The notes below the pieces were generated by a model that saw only the letters and a program-made list of their open reading frames with translations, was not told the origin of the DNA and made no database searches. A DNA stretch of 64,000 nt from Bdellovibrio sp. SKB1291214 (GTDB lineage: Bacteria; Bdellovibrionota; Bdellovibrionia; Bdellovibrionales; Bdellovibrionaceae): assembly GCF_002209355.2 (NCBI RefSeq), contig NZ_CP106855.1:3224001-3288000 (forward strand), in the 5' to 3' direction. Made by a program: the position numbers and the translations under genes. Positions 34,902 through 43,677 of the stretch are shown piece after piece. Every line of letters begins with the position of its first letter. The first letter of the stretch is position 1.

Positions 34902-36224
34902 ATGGCGATCAAGGTTTCCAGAATTTTGCATGCGGGTTATGTGTTTGAAGTCGAAGGCACTCGGATTGCCTTCGACCCCGTATTTGAAAGCCCCTTTAGC
35001 CGCAACTGCCACGCTTTCCCATCTGTCGATTTCGATTATCAAGTCTTAAGCCAGGTTCACTTCGATGCTATCTTTATTTCTCATCATCATGACGATCATT
35101 GTTCTTTCGATAGCTTAAAGCTTTTGGATCGCAATACTCCCATCTACATGTTCTGCGTTCACGACGAAATGTTCACGTGGATCAAAGAGCTAGGCTTTAA
35201 ACGCGTTCATCCCTTAGTTTTAAACAGCACTGTCAATGTAGGCCCATTTCAGATCATTACTCATCCCGCACTTGATATTGATGTGGATTCGATCTTTCAG
35301 GTCAAAGTGCAGGATTTAAATATTCTGAATATCGTCGATTCCTGGATAGACCCTGCAACTCTTAAGAATTTGGAAAATGAAAAGCCATGGGACCTGATTA
35401 TGTGGCCTTTTCAGACGATGAGGGAAATTGAAGTTCTTGAGCCTGTGCACGCATTGCCATCTGATAAAAAAGTTCCTTTGGAGTGGTTGGAGCAGATTAA
35501 AGCTCTTTCTCCTGAGAATTTAATTCCTAGCTCTTGTCAGTTCAAAATGGAGGAGTGGTCTTGGTATAACAAAGCCTTCTTTCCGATTTCCTATAAGCTA
35601 TTTTCAGAGCAAGTTCTGGAAGTTTCTTCCAAGACCCATGTTTTCCGTCTTGATCCTGGCTGCAGTGTTCTGGTTTCTAAAGAAGGAATTCACGAGGCCG
35701 GGAGATTATTCTGGGTCTTGCCAAAGGGAGAAGAAGGTTTGGATTATGAGTATGATCCAAACATAAGAATTCCGTCGACGTCAGAAATAGCTAAGTATTT
35801 GCCAGCTCTTACTGCTGAGCAAATGAGATTCGTCGAAAATTTTTGTCGCAAAGGACTCCTCGATAGATATGCGGAAGTCGGCCCATCCGGAGATTTGTAT
35901 TTCAATAAATCTCGTCTGTGGAAGCTTTCAGTTTATGATCATGCAGGCGCGGAATTTACTTATCAGTATGAGCTGAAAGATGATGGGATGACTTTGGTGG
36001 AAGCGTTGACCGGTAGCGCTGAATGGAAAACTGAAATTATCGCAAGTAAACTCTATTCAGCACTGACCACAGGTGAAAGCTTAAGTTCACTCTATGTTCG
36101 CGTTGAGAAATACGTGGATGTCGATGTTGTTGAAGATCCTCTGCTTCGTTGCTTATTCAGTGGTGAGTTCGGTTCCTACCAAAAAGCTCAACTTGAGCGA
36201 ATAAAGAAAGGGGCTTCCTTATGA
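34902..36224 (+). CDS. Metallo-beta-lactamase-fold hydrolase
   Basis: The 440-aa protein has an N-terminal MBL fold with the metal motif SHHHDDH (about residue 62) and a further histidine at ITHPALD. The pattern resembles UlaG/RomA-like hydrolases, but the ~180-residue C-terminal extension (from about residue 260) has no family I recognise. The ATG at 34902 or a GTG at 34887 could start it. It overlaps the alkyltransferase-like gene by 4 bases (ATGA), so the two may act together in repair or detoxification. Confidence 0.72.
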   Translation: MAIKVSRILHAGYVFEVEGTRIAFDPVFESPFSRNCHAFPSVDFDYQVLSQVHFDAIFISHHHDDHCSFDSLKLLDRNTPIYMFCVHDEMFTWIKELGFKRVHPLVLNSTVNVGPFQIITHPALDIDVDSIFQVKVQDLNILNIVDSWIDPATLKNLENEKPWDLIMWPFQTMREIEVLEPVHALPSDKKVPLEWLEQIKALSPENLIPSSCQFKMEEWSWYNKAFFPISYKLFSEQVLEVSSKTHVFRLDPGCSVLVSKEGIHEAGRLFWVLPKGEEGLDYEYDPNIRIPSTSEIAKYLPALTAEQMRFVENFCRKGLLDRYAEVGPSGDLYFNKSRLWKLSVYDHAGAEFTYQYELKDDGMTLVEALTGSAEWKTEIIASKLYSALTTGESLSSLYVRVEKYVDVDVVEDPLLRCLFSGEFGSYQKAQLERIKKGASL

Positions 36225-36592
36225 CGGTGGTGAATCTTTCCCCCTTCTCAAAAAAAGTAATCGAAACTATTTTAAAGATTCCCAACGGAAAAGTCGCAAC
36301 CTACAAGCAGATTGCTGAGCTTGCGGGAAAGCCTCAGGGGTCCCGTGGCGTTTCATGGATTTTGCATTCATGTTCAGCGACGTATAAGCTGCCATGGCAC
36401 CGAGTTTTAAACTCTCAAGGACGTATTTCGTTCGATATTACCAGTCGAAACTATAAGGACCAAAAAAGGAAATTGGAAAAAGAGGGCATTGAATTTAGTG
36501 CGGATGGGAAGCTTGATCTGCGCAAGTTCCAGTGGAGCAAACGCCCAGCCAAAATGAAAAGCCGGGCGTCGAAACCAAAGATGTTTTCTTAG
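36221..36592 (+). CDS. Alkyltransferase-like protein (ATL)
   Basis: The 123-aa protein has the DNA-binding domain of O6-methylguanine-DNA methyltransferase, but the acceptor cysteine of the PCHRV motif is replaced by Trp (PWHRVLNSQGRI). ATL proteins bind O6-alkylguanine without repairing it and flag the lesion to nucleotide excision repair. The helix-turn-helix with the Arg finger (GSRGVSWILHSC) is present. Translation is coupled to the MBL gene by an ATGA overlap, and AAAGGGG is upstream. Confidence 0.92.
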   Translation: MTVVNLSPFSKKVIETILKIPNGKVATYKQIAELAGKPQGSRGVSWILHSCSATYKLPWHRVLNSQGRISFDITSRNYKDQKRKLEKEGIEFSADGKLDLRKFQWSKRPAKMKSRASKPKMFS

Positions 36593-37002
36593 CGGTGGCA
36601 GTTCGTTAGATCCAATTTGATATCCGCTTGTGCGCCGAATTTGGTTTTGCATTGAAAGCGACCATCTTTAGATATTTGGCTGATTTCAACGAAACCTTCA
36701 GCATAGAACTGACCTTCAGATTGGCACTCGATCGTGTTAATCCAGTAGTGGTCGGCTGACTCGTCTTTCACTCGGCAGTTCGGCTTTGGATTCATTTCAG
36801 AAACATCTTGATTGCAGATTGTCCCGTATTTAAGAAACGGAGTTGTTGTGCCGTCTGCTTGCACCCAGCTTGCGCTTAGTGGGGCGAACGTGAACTCAAC
36901 TTTACCTTGTTGTGAATCGCAAACGGCAACGTCTGGAGCAGATGCAGCCATTAATGTTGAAGCTGCGGCAGTAACAGCGAAAGAGACTAATATATTTTTC
37001 AT
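36589..37002 (-). CDS. Small secreted protein
   Basis: The 137-aa protein has a signal peptide (about residues 1-19, ending MAASA) and a beta-rich body with six cysteines, suggesting disulfides in the periplasm or outside the cell. I recognise no family. The ATG at 37002 follows AAGGGG. It overlaps the convergent ATL gene by 4 bases. Confidence 0.65.
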   Translation of the reverse strand: MKNILVSFAVTAAASTLMAASAPDVAVCDSQQGKVEFTFAPLSASWVQADGTTTPFLKYGTICNQDVSEMNPKPNCRVKDESADHYWINTIECQSEGQFYAEGFVEISQISKDGRFQCKTKFGAQADIKLDLTNCHR

Positions 37003-37088
37003 GTGTTTCCCCTTTGAAAAAGCGCATATCACTGAATTGCGACGGTCAGGTCAACCCTGGACGCTGAGTAGCAGTGATTTTCAAAGAA

Positions 37089-37116
37089 AAAGGCGAGCCG
37101 GGAAGGGCTCGCCTTT
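37089..37116 (-). terminator. Terminator after the pirin gene
   Basis: An 11-bp stem (37089-37099 with 37106-37116) with a 6-base loop. On the minus strand it is followed by TTTCTTTG. It ends the pirin/amidohydrolase/isochorismatase run. Confidence 0.75.
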
Positions 37117-37138
37117 CGGGAGGGGCATAAGATGCAAA

Positions 37139-37945
37139 TTAAGGGAGTTTGAAGAGGATCATTTCTGAATCCTCATTAGCTTTGATATTTGCTACGGACA
37201 CGTCTGTGGCCGCAATTGCATCACCAATTGCTAATTTTTCGCCGTTCACTTCAACGTCACCTTTTACCACTTGTAACCACATTCGACGTTCATCGCCAAT
37301 GTTGAAATCAAGTGTCTCGGATTTTTTCAAGCGCGAGATATACATGTCGGCATCTTGATGAATTCCGATTGTGCCATCTTTGCCATCTGGAGAAATAACA
37401 TGAACAAGTTTTTGCGTGTTCAGTTCAGTCTCAAATGATTTTTGTCCGTAACCTGGTGCTACTCCTCTTTTATTAGGCATAATCCAAATTTGGAAGAAGT
37501 GAGTATCTTTGTCGGGAACATCATTATATTCAGAATGAAGAACACCTGTACCTGCACTCATGCGTTGCACTTCTCCGGGTTTAATCACTGCGACGTTACC
37601 CATGGAGTCTTTGTGTTGAAGAGCTCCGTCGATGACGTAAGAGATGATTTCCATATCACGATGTGTATGAGTTTCGAAACCCGAACCACCTGCGATTCTG
37701 TCTTCGTTAATCACACGAAGTGGACCGAAGTGCATGTGCTCTGGATCATAGTATTCCGCGAAAGAAAACGTATGACGGGATTTCAACCACCCGTGATTCG
37801 CCAAGCCTCTGTCGTTAGATCTTCTTACTGTTAACATACCTTTTTCCTTTCTTATGAGAGGCACTGCCCCTGCAAATAAACCTATTGCTGTCGTTAATGC
37901 GCCCAAGATAAATCCGCGGCGTTTGAGGGGTATCTTCAAGTTCAT
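37139..37945 (-). CDS. Pirin-family bicupin with a Tat-like export signal
   Basis: The 268-aa protein contains a full pirin (YhaK-like) bicupin from about residue 38. The Fe(II) ligands are visible as HTH in FETHTHRDME and H-x-E in LHSEYND. Ahead of it is an extension with a twin-Arg motif and hydrophobic core (KRRGFILGALTTAIGLF), which pirins normally lack. GGGAGG six bases before this ATG supports it as a real start. A second in-frame ATG at residue 37 (MLTVRRSND) also has AAAGG upstream, so a cytoplasmic form is possible. Pirins include quercetin dioxygenases and redox sensors; the role here is unknown. Confidence 0.82.
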   Translation of the reverse strand: MNLKIPLKRRGFILGALTTAIGLFAGAVPLIRKEKGMLTVRRSNDRGLANHGWLKSRHTFSFAEYYDPEHMHFGPLRVINEDRIAGGSGFETHTHRDMEIISYVIDGALQHKDSMGNVAVIKPGEVQRMSAGTGVLHSEYNDVPDKDTHFFQIWIMPNKRGVAPGYGQKSFETELNTQKLVHVISPDGKDGTIGIHQDADMYISRLKKSETLDFNIGDERRMWLQVVKGDVEVNGEKLAIGDAIAATDVSVANIKANEDSEMILFKLP

Positions 37946-38045
37946 GAGTGCCTCCCATGAACTAAGTATCGGCGATTTCTACTTGCAAAAAAATTATTAA
38001 GAATTAATCGACTATATAGATATTATTTATATTGTTTCGGAGGGC

Positions 38046-38069
38046 CACCGGGAGGTTAATCCCAGTGGT
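38046..38069 (-). other. Intercistronic hairpin after the amidohydrolase gene
   Basis: Arms CCACCGGGA and TCCCAGTGG pair with one wobble position around six bases. It has no T-run. It lies between the amidohydrolase and pirin genes and resembles the hairpin at 39908-39932, so it may set mRNA segment stability. Confidence 0.4.
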
Positions 38070-38078
38070 TTCCATTAT

Positions 38079-39884
38079 TTAGCGATTGTGTTGGTATCCG
38101 CCGTAAGTATTTACCGGGGACCAGGCTGGAAGGGCGCGGGGAGCTTTTGGGGCTAAATCCGTGTATTCTTTTTGAGCCGTTTTGATATCCCCGCCGACCA
38201 CTGTCATGTCAGAGAAGATCTCTTTGATTTGTTCTTCAGGAACAGAGAAGTAGTCTTTGTTCAAAAGTGCGAAGTCAGCAAATTCACCTTCAACGATATC
38301 ACCCTTCAAAGTTTCTTCTTTCGAGAACCAAGCGGCACCTTTCGTCATTAGGTAAAGTGCTTTTTCACGAGACAGACGATTTTTATCACTCATGTGTTTG
38401 AAGCCGCCCACAGTTTTTCCACTGACATGCCAATACAAAGAAATCCAAGGGTTGAATGAAGACACGCGAGTGGCATCTGTTCCTGAACCAACCGGAATAC
38501 CAAGAGCTAGCATGTCGGCAATTGGTGGAGCTGTTTCCGCTTTCTTCGCACCGTATTGTTTAAAGAATTCTTCTCCTTGGAAAGCCATGCGGTCTTGAAC
38601 CGAAATACCGCCACCCAATACTTTGATACGTTGCAAGTTTTTGTAAGTCACGGTTTCCGCGTGATCGATGATGAATCTGTCAGGGAAAGGACCGCCTTCT
38701 TTCTTAATTTCTTCAACCACATTTAAGACACGAGCGATGGATTCGTCATAAGTCGCATGAATGCGGAAGATCCATTGGTGTTTAAACAAAAGTTTCAAGA
38801 TCGGTTTTAATTCTGATTCCATTTGCGGAGGTAGATCAGGACGTGGCTCCATGAAATCCTCAAAGTCAGCCGCAGAGGCCGTTAAGTTTTCTCCTCCACC
38901 CATGAGGTGATAGTGAGAGCCCAAGTGAAGTTCGTGCAGGCTTTCGGGATTTACAGCTGCAGTCCAACGTTCATAGTCTTGCAATTCTTTGCCGACTACC
39001 GGAGCGAATAAGTAAAAGGGAATACGCACGGCAAGTTTCTTTTCATCGTTCAACTCTTTAGCGATGCGGTGATCTTCTGGGAAGAAGAATCCGCCACCAC
39101 CCGCATCGATGACACCGGTCAAACCAAGACGGCTTAGCTCATTAAAGTACAGTACCGTCGAGTTACGTTCCTCAGCGCGGTTTGCAAGTTTCGGAGTGGA
39201 AGCCAAAGTTTTATAAAGAACCATGGCGTTAGGTTTTGCGGTTAAGACACCCGTCGGATTGCCATGTTTATCCAGTTCAACTTCGCCACCAGGAAATTTT
39301 GTGTCTTTGTTATACTTTAATGCTTTTACACCTGCCGCGTTCATGAATGCTTTCGAGTACAGATACATCACGAAGACTGGGCGATTAGGAGAAGCTTCGT
39401 TTAATTCTTTAATTGTTGGGAAACGATTTTCTTTAAATTGATGAGGAGACCAGCCGCCGACGACGCGAACCCATTGTCCTTCGGGCGTACGAGCCGCTTG
39501 TTCCTTGATCATCTTGAGGCCTTCTTTAAGGGATTTTACACCGTCCCAGCGAAGTTCCAAGTTGTAGTTAAGGCCTGCACGAATCGGGTGGTGATGAGTA
39601 TCAACCAGTCCAGGAATAACAGTGCGGCCGTTGGCGTCGATCACTTTCGTGTTTTCGCCCTTAAGTTTCATGACATCCTCGTTTTTTCCAACTTTAACGA
39701 AGACACCGTCTTTCACAGCAAAGGCTTCTTGAAAGCTGTTCTTATGAGAAAAGACTTTGGCATTGCGGATGATAAGATCTGGAGATGATTTTGTCTGAGC
39801 TTCGGCAGAAGATGTGTAAGTAAGTGCTGCGGCGGAGCTCATAAGTAAGGCTTTCTTAAGTTGCTTTGTGATGGTGTTGTTCAT
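38079..39884 (-). CDS. Secreted amidohydrolase (YtcJ-like)
   Basis: The 601-aa metal-dependent hydrolase has a signal peptide (about residues 1-29, ending AEAQ) and an amidohydrolase TIM barrel. The HxH metal motif is THHHP, with further ligands RIHATYD, IDHAETV and the catalytic Asp in GSGTDATR. YtcJ-like enzymes hydrolyse amides or formamides. AAGGA precedes the ATG. It is the middle gene of three co-oriented genes with the secreted isochorismatase and the Tat-type pirin, all opposite a LysR gene; a periplasmic breakdown route for one compound is the simplest idea. Confidence 0.87.
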   Translation of the reverse strand: MNNTITKQLKKALLMSSAAALTYTSSAEAQTKSSPDLIIRNAKVFSHKNSFQEAFAVKDGVFVKVGKNEDVMKLKGENTKVIDANGRTVIPGLVDTHHHPIRAGLNYNLELRWDGVKSLKEGLKMIKEQAARTPEGQWVRVVGGWSPHQFKENRFPTIKELNEASPNRPVFVMYLYSKAFMNAAGVKALKYNKDTKFPGGEVELDKHGNPTGVLTAKPNAMVLYKTLASTPKLANRAEERNSTVLYFNELSRLGLTGVIDAGGGGFFFPEDHRIAKELNDEKKLAVRIPFYLFAPVVGKELQDYERWTAAVNPESLHELHLGSHYHLMGGGENLTASAADFEDFMEPRPDLPPQMESELKPILKLLFKHQWIFRIHATYDESIARVLNVVEEIKKEGGPFPDRFIIDHAETVTYKNLQRIKVLGGGISVQDRMAFQGEEFFKQYGAKKAETAPPIADMLALGIPVGSGTDATRVSSFNPWISLYWHVSGKTVGGFKHMSDKNRLSREKALYLMTKGAAWFSKEETLKGDIVEGEFADFALLNKDYFSVPEEQIKEIFSDMTVVGGDIKTAQKEYTDLAPKAPRALPAWSPVNTYGGYQHNR

Positions 39885-39903
39885 GTTGGTGATTCCTTAG
39901 ATG

Positions 39904-39932
39904 AAAAGCGCCGGGATATGAGGTCCCAGCGC
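39904..39932 (-). terminator. Intercistronic hairpin or attenuator
   Basis: Arms GCGCCGGGA (39908-39916) and TCCCAGCGC (39924-39932) form a 9-bp stem with one wobble. On the minus strand TTTTC follows. It sits between the isochorismatase stop and the amidohydrolase start and could reduce transcription into the downstream genes. Confidence 0.55.
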
Positions 39933-39946
39933 CAGGGAGAGATTAA

Positions 39947-40663
39947 TTATTTATGGCTTTCTTTAGCGCCTTCTTTTGCGCCGAACATTTCTTTAGCGTA
40001 GATGATACCTAGGCCGTAACCACCACCGTGTTCTTTAGCGATACCTGTTGTTGCGTCGTAAGTTGCGCCGCGAGCCCAGTCACGTTGTAGTTCAAGAAGA
40101 TATTGCATCCAAGTGATGGGGTGAGCGCCCGCTTGAGTCATTCTTGTGATTGCTGAATCGTGAGCGATATTAGAAACACCACCGGAGGCATCAACTACGA
40201 AGTAAACATCATAACCATCTTCTATAGCTGATAGCACAGGCCCAACCCCACATACTTCAGTCCAAAGTGCAGCGATAACAAGTTTCTTTTTACCGATTTG
40301 TTTAACCTTGTCGGTAACTCGATTATCCTCCCAAGTGTTCATTGTCGTGCGATCAATTGGTTTTTGATCCGGGAACACAGCTTGTAGCTCTGGAAACATG
40401 GGGCCTGAGAAAGATTTTTCTGCCACTGTTGTTAGTATTGTTGGAACGCCGAATACTTTTGCTGATTTCGCAAGACCTGTAACGTTGTTGCGAAGTTCTT
40501 GGATGTCGATGGATCTAGTTGCGAAGGCCATCTGTGGTTGGTGGTCAATTAAGATCAAAGTGTGATTCGTTGGTGTTAGTAGCGCTTTGGCTGGTTTGCC
40601 TGCTTGTGCTTGAACTGCTATCAATGCTACCAATGCTGCGAAAATGACTTTAAATGCTTTCAT
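39947..40663 (-). CDS. Secreted isochorismatase-family hydrolase
   Basis: The 238-aa protein has a signal peptide (about residues 1-21, ending QAQA) and the cysteine-hydrolase fold of isochorismatase/YcaC/nicotinamidase enzymes. The catalytic triad is visible: Asp in LIDHQPQM, Lys in QIGKKKLVIAAL, and Cys in TEVCGV. Most relatives are cytoplasmic, so the signal peptide is unusual. GGGAG precedes the ATG. It is the first gene after the divergent LysR regulator. Confidence 0.87.
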   Translation of the reverse strand: MKAFKVIFAALVALIAVQAQAGKPAKALLTPTNHTLILIDHQPQMAFATRSIDIQELRNNVTGLAKSAKVFGVPTILTTVAEKSFSGPMFPELQAVFPDQKPIDRTTMNTWEDNRVTDKVKQIGKKKLVIAALWTEVCGVGPVLSAIEDGYDVYFVVDASGGVSNIAHDSAITRMTQAGAHPITWMQYLLELQRDWARGATYDATTGIAKEHGGGYGLGIIYAKEMFGAKEGAKESHK

Positions 40664-40816
40664 GTTGTTCTCCCTTACGGTGTTTGTTTTTTTGTTGTGC
40701 GCTTATGTTTGTGTGTTGCGCTGATGAAACTAATATCAGCCATAAATTGCTTGAAAAAAATTAATAATATTTTATGATCACAATAAACATAGACTATATT
40801 GTTCGGGAGCCTGTTT
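40664..40816. promoter_or_regulatory. Divergent promoter region, LysR / hydrolase operon
   Basis: The gap between the LysR and isochorismatase starts is AT-rich around 40740-40800. LysR proteins normally bind such shared regions. The candidate LysR start has GGGAG upstream and the isochorismatase start has GGGAG upstream. I did not find one clearly best T-N11-A box. Confidence 0.5.
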
Positions 40817-41731
40817 GTGACAATTGATCAGTTAGAAACCCTTGAAATGATTGTGGAAAAGGGTAGTTTTAAGGCTGCGGCCGAACATCTTTACAAAACT
40901 CAACCCAGCTTATCTGTGGCGATTAAAAAGCTTGAAGAAGAATTCGATCTACAGCTTTTTAATCGTGAAGAGTATCGACCCAAGTTAACTCCCGAAGGTT
41001 TGATTTTCTATAATTGGGCCAAGCAATGTTTGTTTTCGTTTCGTGAACTGCAAACTGTAGGACAGGAGCTGGGTTCTAAAAAAGTCGAACCATTTTTGAC
41101 AATCGTTTTAGATCCACTCGTGCGCTTTGAAGCAATCGAGGGAGTATTTCAAGAAACCATTTTGTCAAAACATCCAACAGAGATGACATTTCGCTCAGAG
41201 ATCATGAGTGGTGGTTTGAATTCTTTGCTTTCCGGCGAAGCTGATTTCTCTATATCTACGAAATCTACAGAGAATGATAATATTGAAAGTGTTTTCTTTG
41301 ATAAAATTCAGATGGTTCCTGTGGTTGCAAAGTCATTGGCAAAAAAGCTCCCAAATTTGACATACAAATCTTTGAAAGCATATCCACAGATCGTGGTTCT
41401 TCAGCAAGGCGACAAGAGCAACCTGCTAAAACGCGAGACAAAAGGTATCGTTGCGGATTCAAAAAAAAGCTATGTCACTGATCATGCGCTGAAACACAGA
41501 ATGATCATGAGTGGATTTGGGTGGGGACGCTTGCCGCTGACTGAAGTTGAAAAGGAATTGAAAAAAGAAAATCTTATCTTAATTGAAGATGATCAGGTGA
41601 AGCCCTTTTCTTTGGATTTACATATTATGCGTATGAAACATAAGCCGATGGGCCCTGTTGCTAGAGCTGTGTGGGAACAACTTCTGCGTAATTGTTTAAA
41701 CTTAAAGCCTAAGAAAAAGGTGCGTTCATAG
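40817..41731 (+). CDS. LysR-family transcriptional regulator
   Basis: The 304-aa protein has the LysR winged helix-turn-helix (LETLEMIVEKGSFKAAAEHL then TQPSLSVAIKKLEEEF) and a periplasmic-binding-protein-like effector domain (~90-300). The likely start is the GTG at 40817 with GGGAG eight bases upstream; the longer frame opens with TTG. It is divergent from the isochorismatase-amidohydrolase-pirin genes and is their likely regulator. The effector is unknown. Confidence 0.88.
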   Translation: MTIDQLETLEMIVEKGSFKAAAEHLYKTQPSLSVAIKKLEEEFDLQLFNREEYRPKLTPEGLIFYNWAKQCLFSFRELQTVGQELGSKKVEPFLTIVLDPLVRFEAIEGVFQETILSKHPTEMTFRSEIMSGGLNSLLSGEADFSISTKSTENDNIESVFFDKIQMVPVVAKSLAKKLPNLTYKSLKAYPQIVVLQQGDKSNLLKRETKGIVADSKKSYVTDHALKHRMIMSGFGWGRLPLTEVEKELKKENLILIEDDQVKPFSLDLHIMRMKHKPMGPVARAVWEQLLRNCLNLKPKKKVRS

Positions 41732-41797
41732 TGACATGAATGTCATGTGAGTCTTGGCTGCCGATGCCGTATCATGATTGTTCTCCTGGAGGACATC

Positions 41798-42235
41798 ATG
41801 CCGGCTCGGCAGTACAAAGAATTTTTTCATCGTTACACAGAGGCTTATAATCAAGGATTAAGGGGCGAACTGGACACCCAAATGATCCGGGATTTTTTTA
41901 CGGATCAGTTCTTTGCGGCTAGCCCGGACAGGGTTCAGGCAGGCTCAAACGGTCATTTCTTTTCTGACACATTAAAAAAAGCATATTCATTTTATCAAAA
42001 AATCGGCACACGAGAAATGCACGTACGAAACCTGATGGTCACACCTATTGATCGGTTCCATGACATGGTGAAAGTTTATTATCGTGCGGATTATGCGCCA
42101 GAAGGTAAACCACAAAAGTCGATCGACTTTGATGTAACCTATTTCATCCAAAACGGAGAAAATGGTCCAAAGATTTTTGGCTTTGTGGCAGGAGACGAGA
42201 AGCAAGCCTATCGTGACGCTGGATTAGTTAGTTGA
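41798..42235 (+). CDS. NTF2/SnoaL-like protein
   Basis: The 145-aa cytoplasmic protein has the helix-then-curved-sheet pattern of NTF2-like folds (YKEFFHRYTEAYN, FFTDQFFAASPD, VTYFIQNGENGPKIFGFV). No catalytic residues are evident. GGAGG precedes the ATG at 41798 at ideal spacing. It is followed 47 bases later by an SRPBCC gene on the same strand, probably co-transcribed. Confidence 0.65.
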   Translation: MPARQYKEFFHRYTEAYNQGLRGELDTQMIRDFFTDQFFAASPDRVQAGSNGHFFSDTLKKAYSFYQKIGTREMHVRNLMVTPIDRFHDMVKVYYRADYAPEGKPQKSIDFDVTYFIQNGENGPKIFGFVAGDEKQAYRDAGLVS

Positions 42236-42282
42236 TATTGCTAACGAACTGCACGACGATAAGTTTTTCGGAGGTTCAAGTT

Positions 42283-42873
42283 ATGGCTAAGAAAATTGCA
42301 ATTGGCATCGTGGTGTTCGTGGTTTTGTTCTTGGGATATGTTTCCACACGTAGTGGTTCATTTCGCTATGAAAATAGCACGGTGATCAATGCTTCCTCAG
42401 ACAAAATATTTCCTTACTTGAGTAATCTTAAAAAGGGCGGCCAGTGGAATCCATACGAACAAGCCGATCCCAACATGGTAAAAAACTTTTCCGGCACCGA
42501 TGGGGCTGTGGGCTCTAAGATGGAATTCAAGGGCAACAAGGATGCAGGGGCTGGATCGCTGGAAATATTAGAAATAAAACCCAATGAATTTGCCAAGCTT
42601 AAGTTGATTATGACGGAGCCAATGCATGGCGAGCAGCTGATTGAATATAGCCTTACACCCGAAGGGCAAGGTACGAAGTTCACTTGGACGATGCACGGCG
42701 AGGGCGGCTTTATGACAAAACTTATGACGGTTCTAATCGATTGTGAAAAGATGTTCAGAACTCAGATGGATAAAGGTTTTGAAAATTTGAAGAAAGTTGT
42801 CGAAGCCCCGGCAGGTTCAGCAGAGGCAGCTCCCTCTGCAACCCCAGCCGCCGAAGCATCACCCGCTAAGTAA
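42283..42873 (+). CDS. Membrane-anchored SRPBCC protein
   Basis: The 196-aa protein begins with a membrane helix (KKIAIGIVVFVVLFLGYV, ~3-20), followed by a polyketide cyclase/SRPBCC fold (~30-170; YENSTVINASSDKIFPYLSN) and a Pro/Ala-rich tail. GGAGG lies upstream of the ATG at 42283. The ligand is unknown. It ends one base before the stop of the convergent CoA-binding gene. Confidence 0.78.
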   Translation: MAKKIAIGIVVFVVLFLGYVSTRSGSFRYENSTVINASSDKIFPYLSNLKKGGQWNPYEQADPNMVKNFSGTDGAVGSKMEFKGNKDAGAGSLEILEIKPNEFAKLKLIMTEPMHGEQLIEYSLTPEGQGTKFTWTMHGEGGFMTKLMTVLIDCEKMFRTQMDKGFENLKKVVEAPAGSAEAAPSATPAAEASPAK

Positions 42874-43284
42874 CTAAAAGAAACGTTTGTGTTCAATGAT
42901 AAGGCAGCGATTAGAGACAACTTTAATCCCTGCCTTTTCTGCTTTGGCCTCTGCCTCGGGATGACTGATTCCAAGTTGTAACCATAAGACTTCAACTCCA
43001 CCGACCGCTAAAACTTCGTCTACAACATCGGGTATTTTGTCTGAACTTCTAAAGACATCGACAAACTTTCGATACTCTGTTGGCACTTCTTTTAATGATG
43101 AATAGATCTGAAATCCGCCGGCATCGTGTTTTTTGGGATAGGTTCCCACCATCTGCCATCCGTGCTCCCGCATATACAAGGGAACATAATGACTGGGTTT
43201 GGTTGCATCATTGCTTAAGCCATATACGGCGAATTTCTTATATTTCTCAAGAAGTGCTTTAATCTCAGTGTCTTTAACGTTCAT
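42874..43284 (-). CDS. CoA-binding domain protein (YccU-like)
   Basis: The 136-aa protein is a single Rossmann-type CoA_binding domain (FAVYGLSNDATKPSHYVPLYM, read as its opening block, and VLWLQLGISHPEAEAKA). Small proteins of this family are widespread and of uncertain role. AGGAA precedes the ATG. It follows the Pro-rich small gene by 8 bases and is probably co-transcribed with it. Confidence 0.83.
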   Translation of the reverse strand: MNVKDTEIKALLEKYKKFAVYGLSNDATKPSHYVPLYMREHGWQMVGTYPKKHDAGGFQIYSSLKEVPTEYRKFVDVFRSSDKIPDVVDEVLAVGGVEVLWLQLGISHPEAEAKAEKAGIKVVSNRCLIIEHKRFF

Positions 43285-43292
43285 TACATTTC

Positions 43293-43478
43293 CTAACTTT
43301 GGGTGCCACCAATTGGATCAGGTGGCAGTTTCTTTTCAGGCTGATTCGGTTGCGGATCAATTTCAGGTTCTTTATTAGGACTTGGATCAATCTCAGGCAC
43401 GTTTTTTCTTGGATCATTTTTATCAGGGTTTTCGACCGGATTGTTTGGTGTGGTCGGTTTATCTGGTGTTTCCGGCAT
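43293..43478 (-). CDS. Small proline/asparagine-rich protein
   Basis: The 61-aa product is almost entirely Pro, Asn, Asp, Glu, Lys and Thr, with a repeated EIDPxPN unit (twice), and no signal peptide or helix. It looks intrinsically disordered. AGGAGG before the ATG and tight spacing to the next gene argue that it is translated. Function unknown. Confidence 0.55.
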   Translation of the reverse strand: MPETPDKPTTPNNPVENPDKNDPRKNVPEIDPSPNKEPEIDPQPNQPEKKLPPDPIGGTQS

Positions 43479-43677
43479 TTAAAACCTCCTGCTAATAGTT
43501 GGAAACCTCGATCTCGATGAGGAATGCGATAAGACTAACACCTAGGACACTACATGTCTTGGAGGTTCTGTCTGGATAATGCTTGTGATTAAACACAAAC
43601 CACCTAAATCCAGTGGGTAATGCAACCCTTGACATCGTTTTCAAGTCTTACTGAAATCGTTGTTAAAGAGGTATTTA

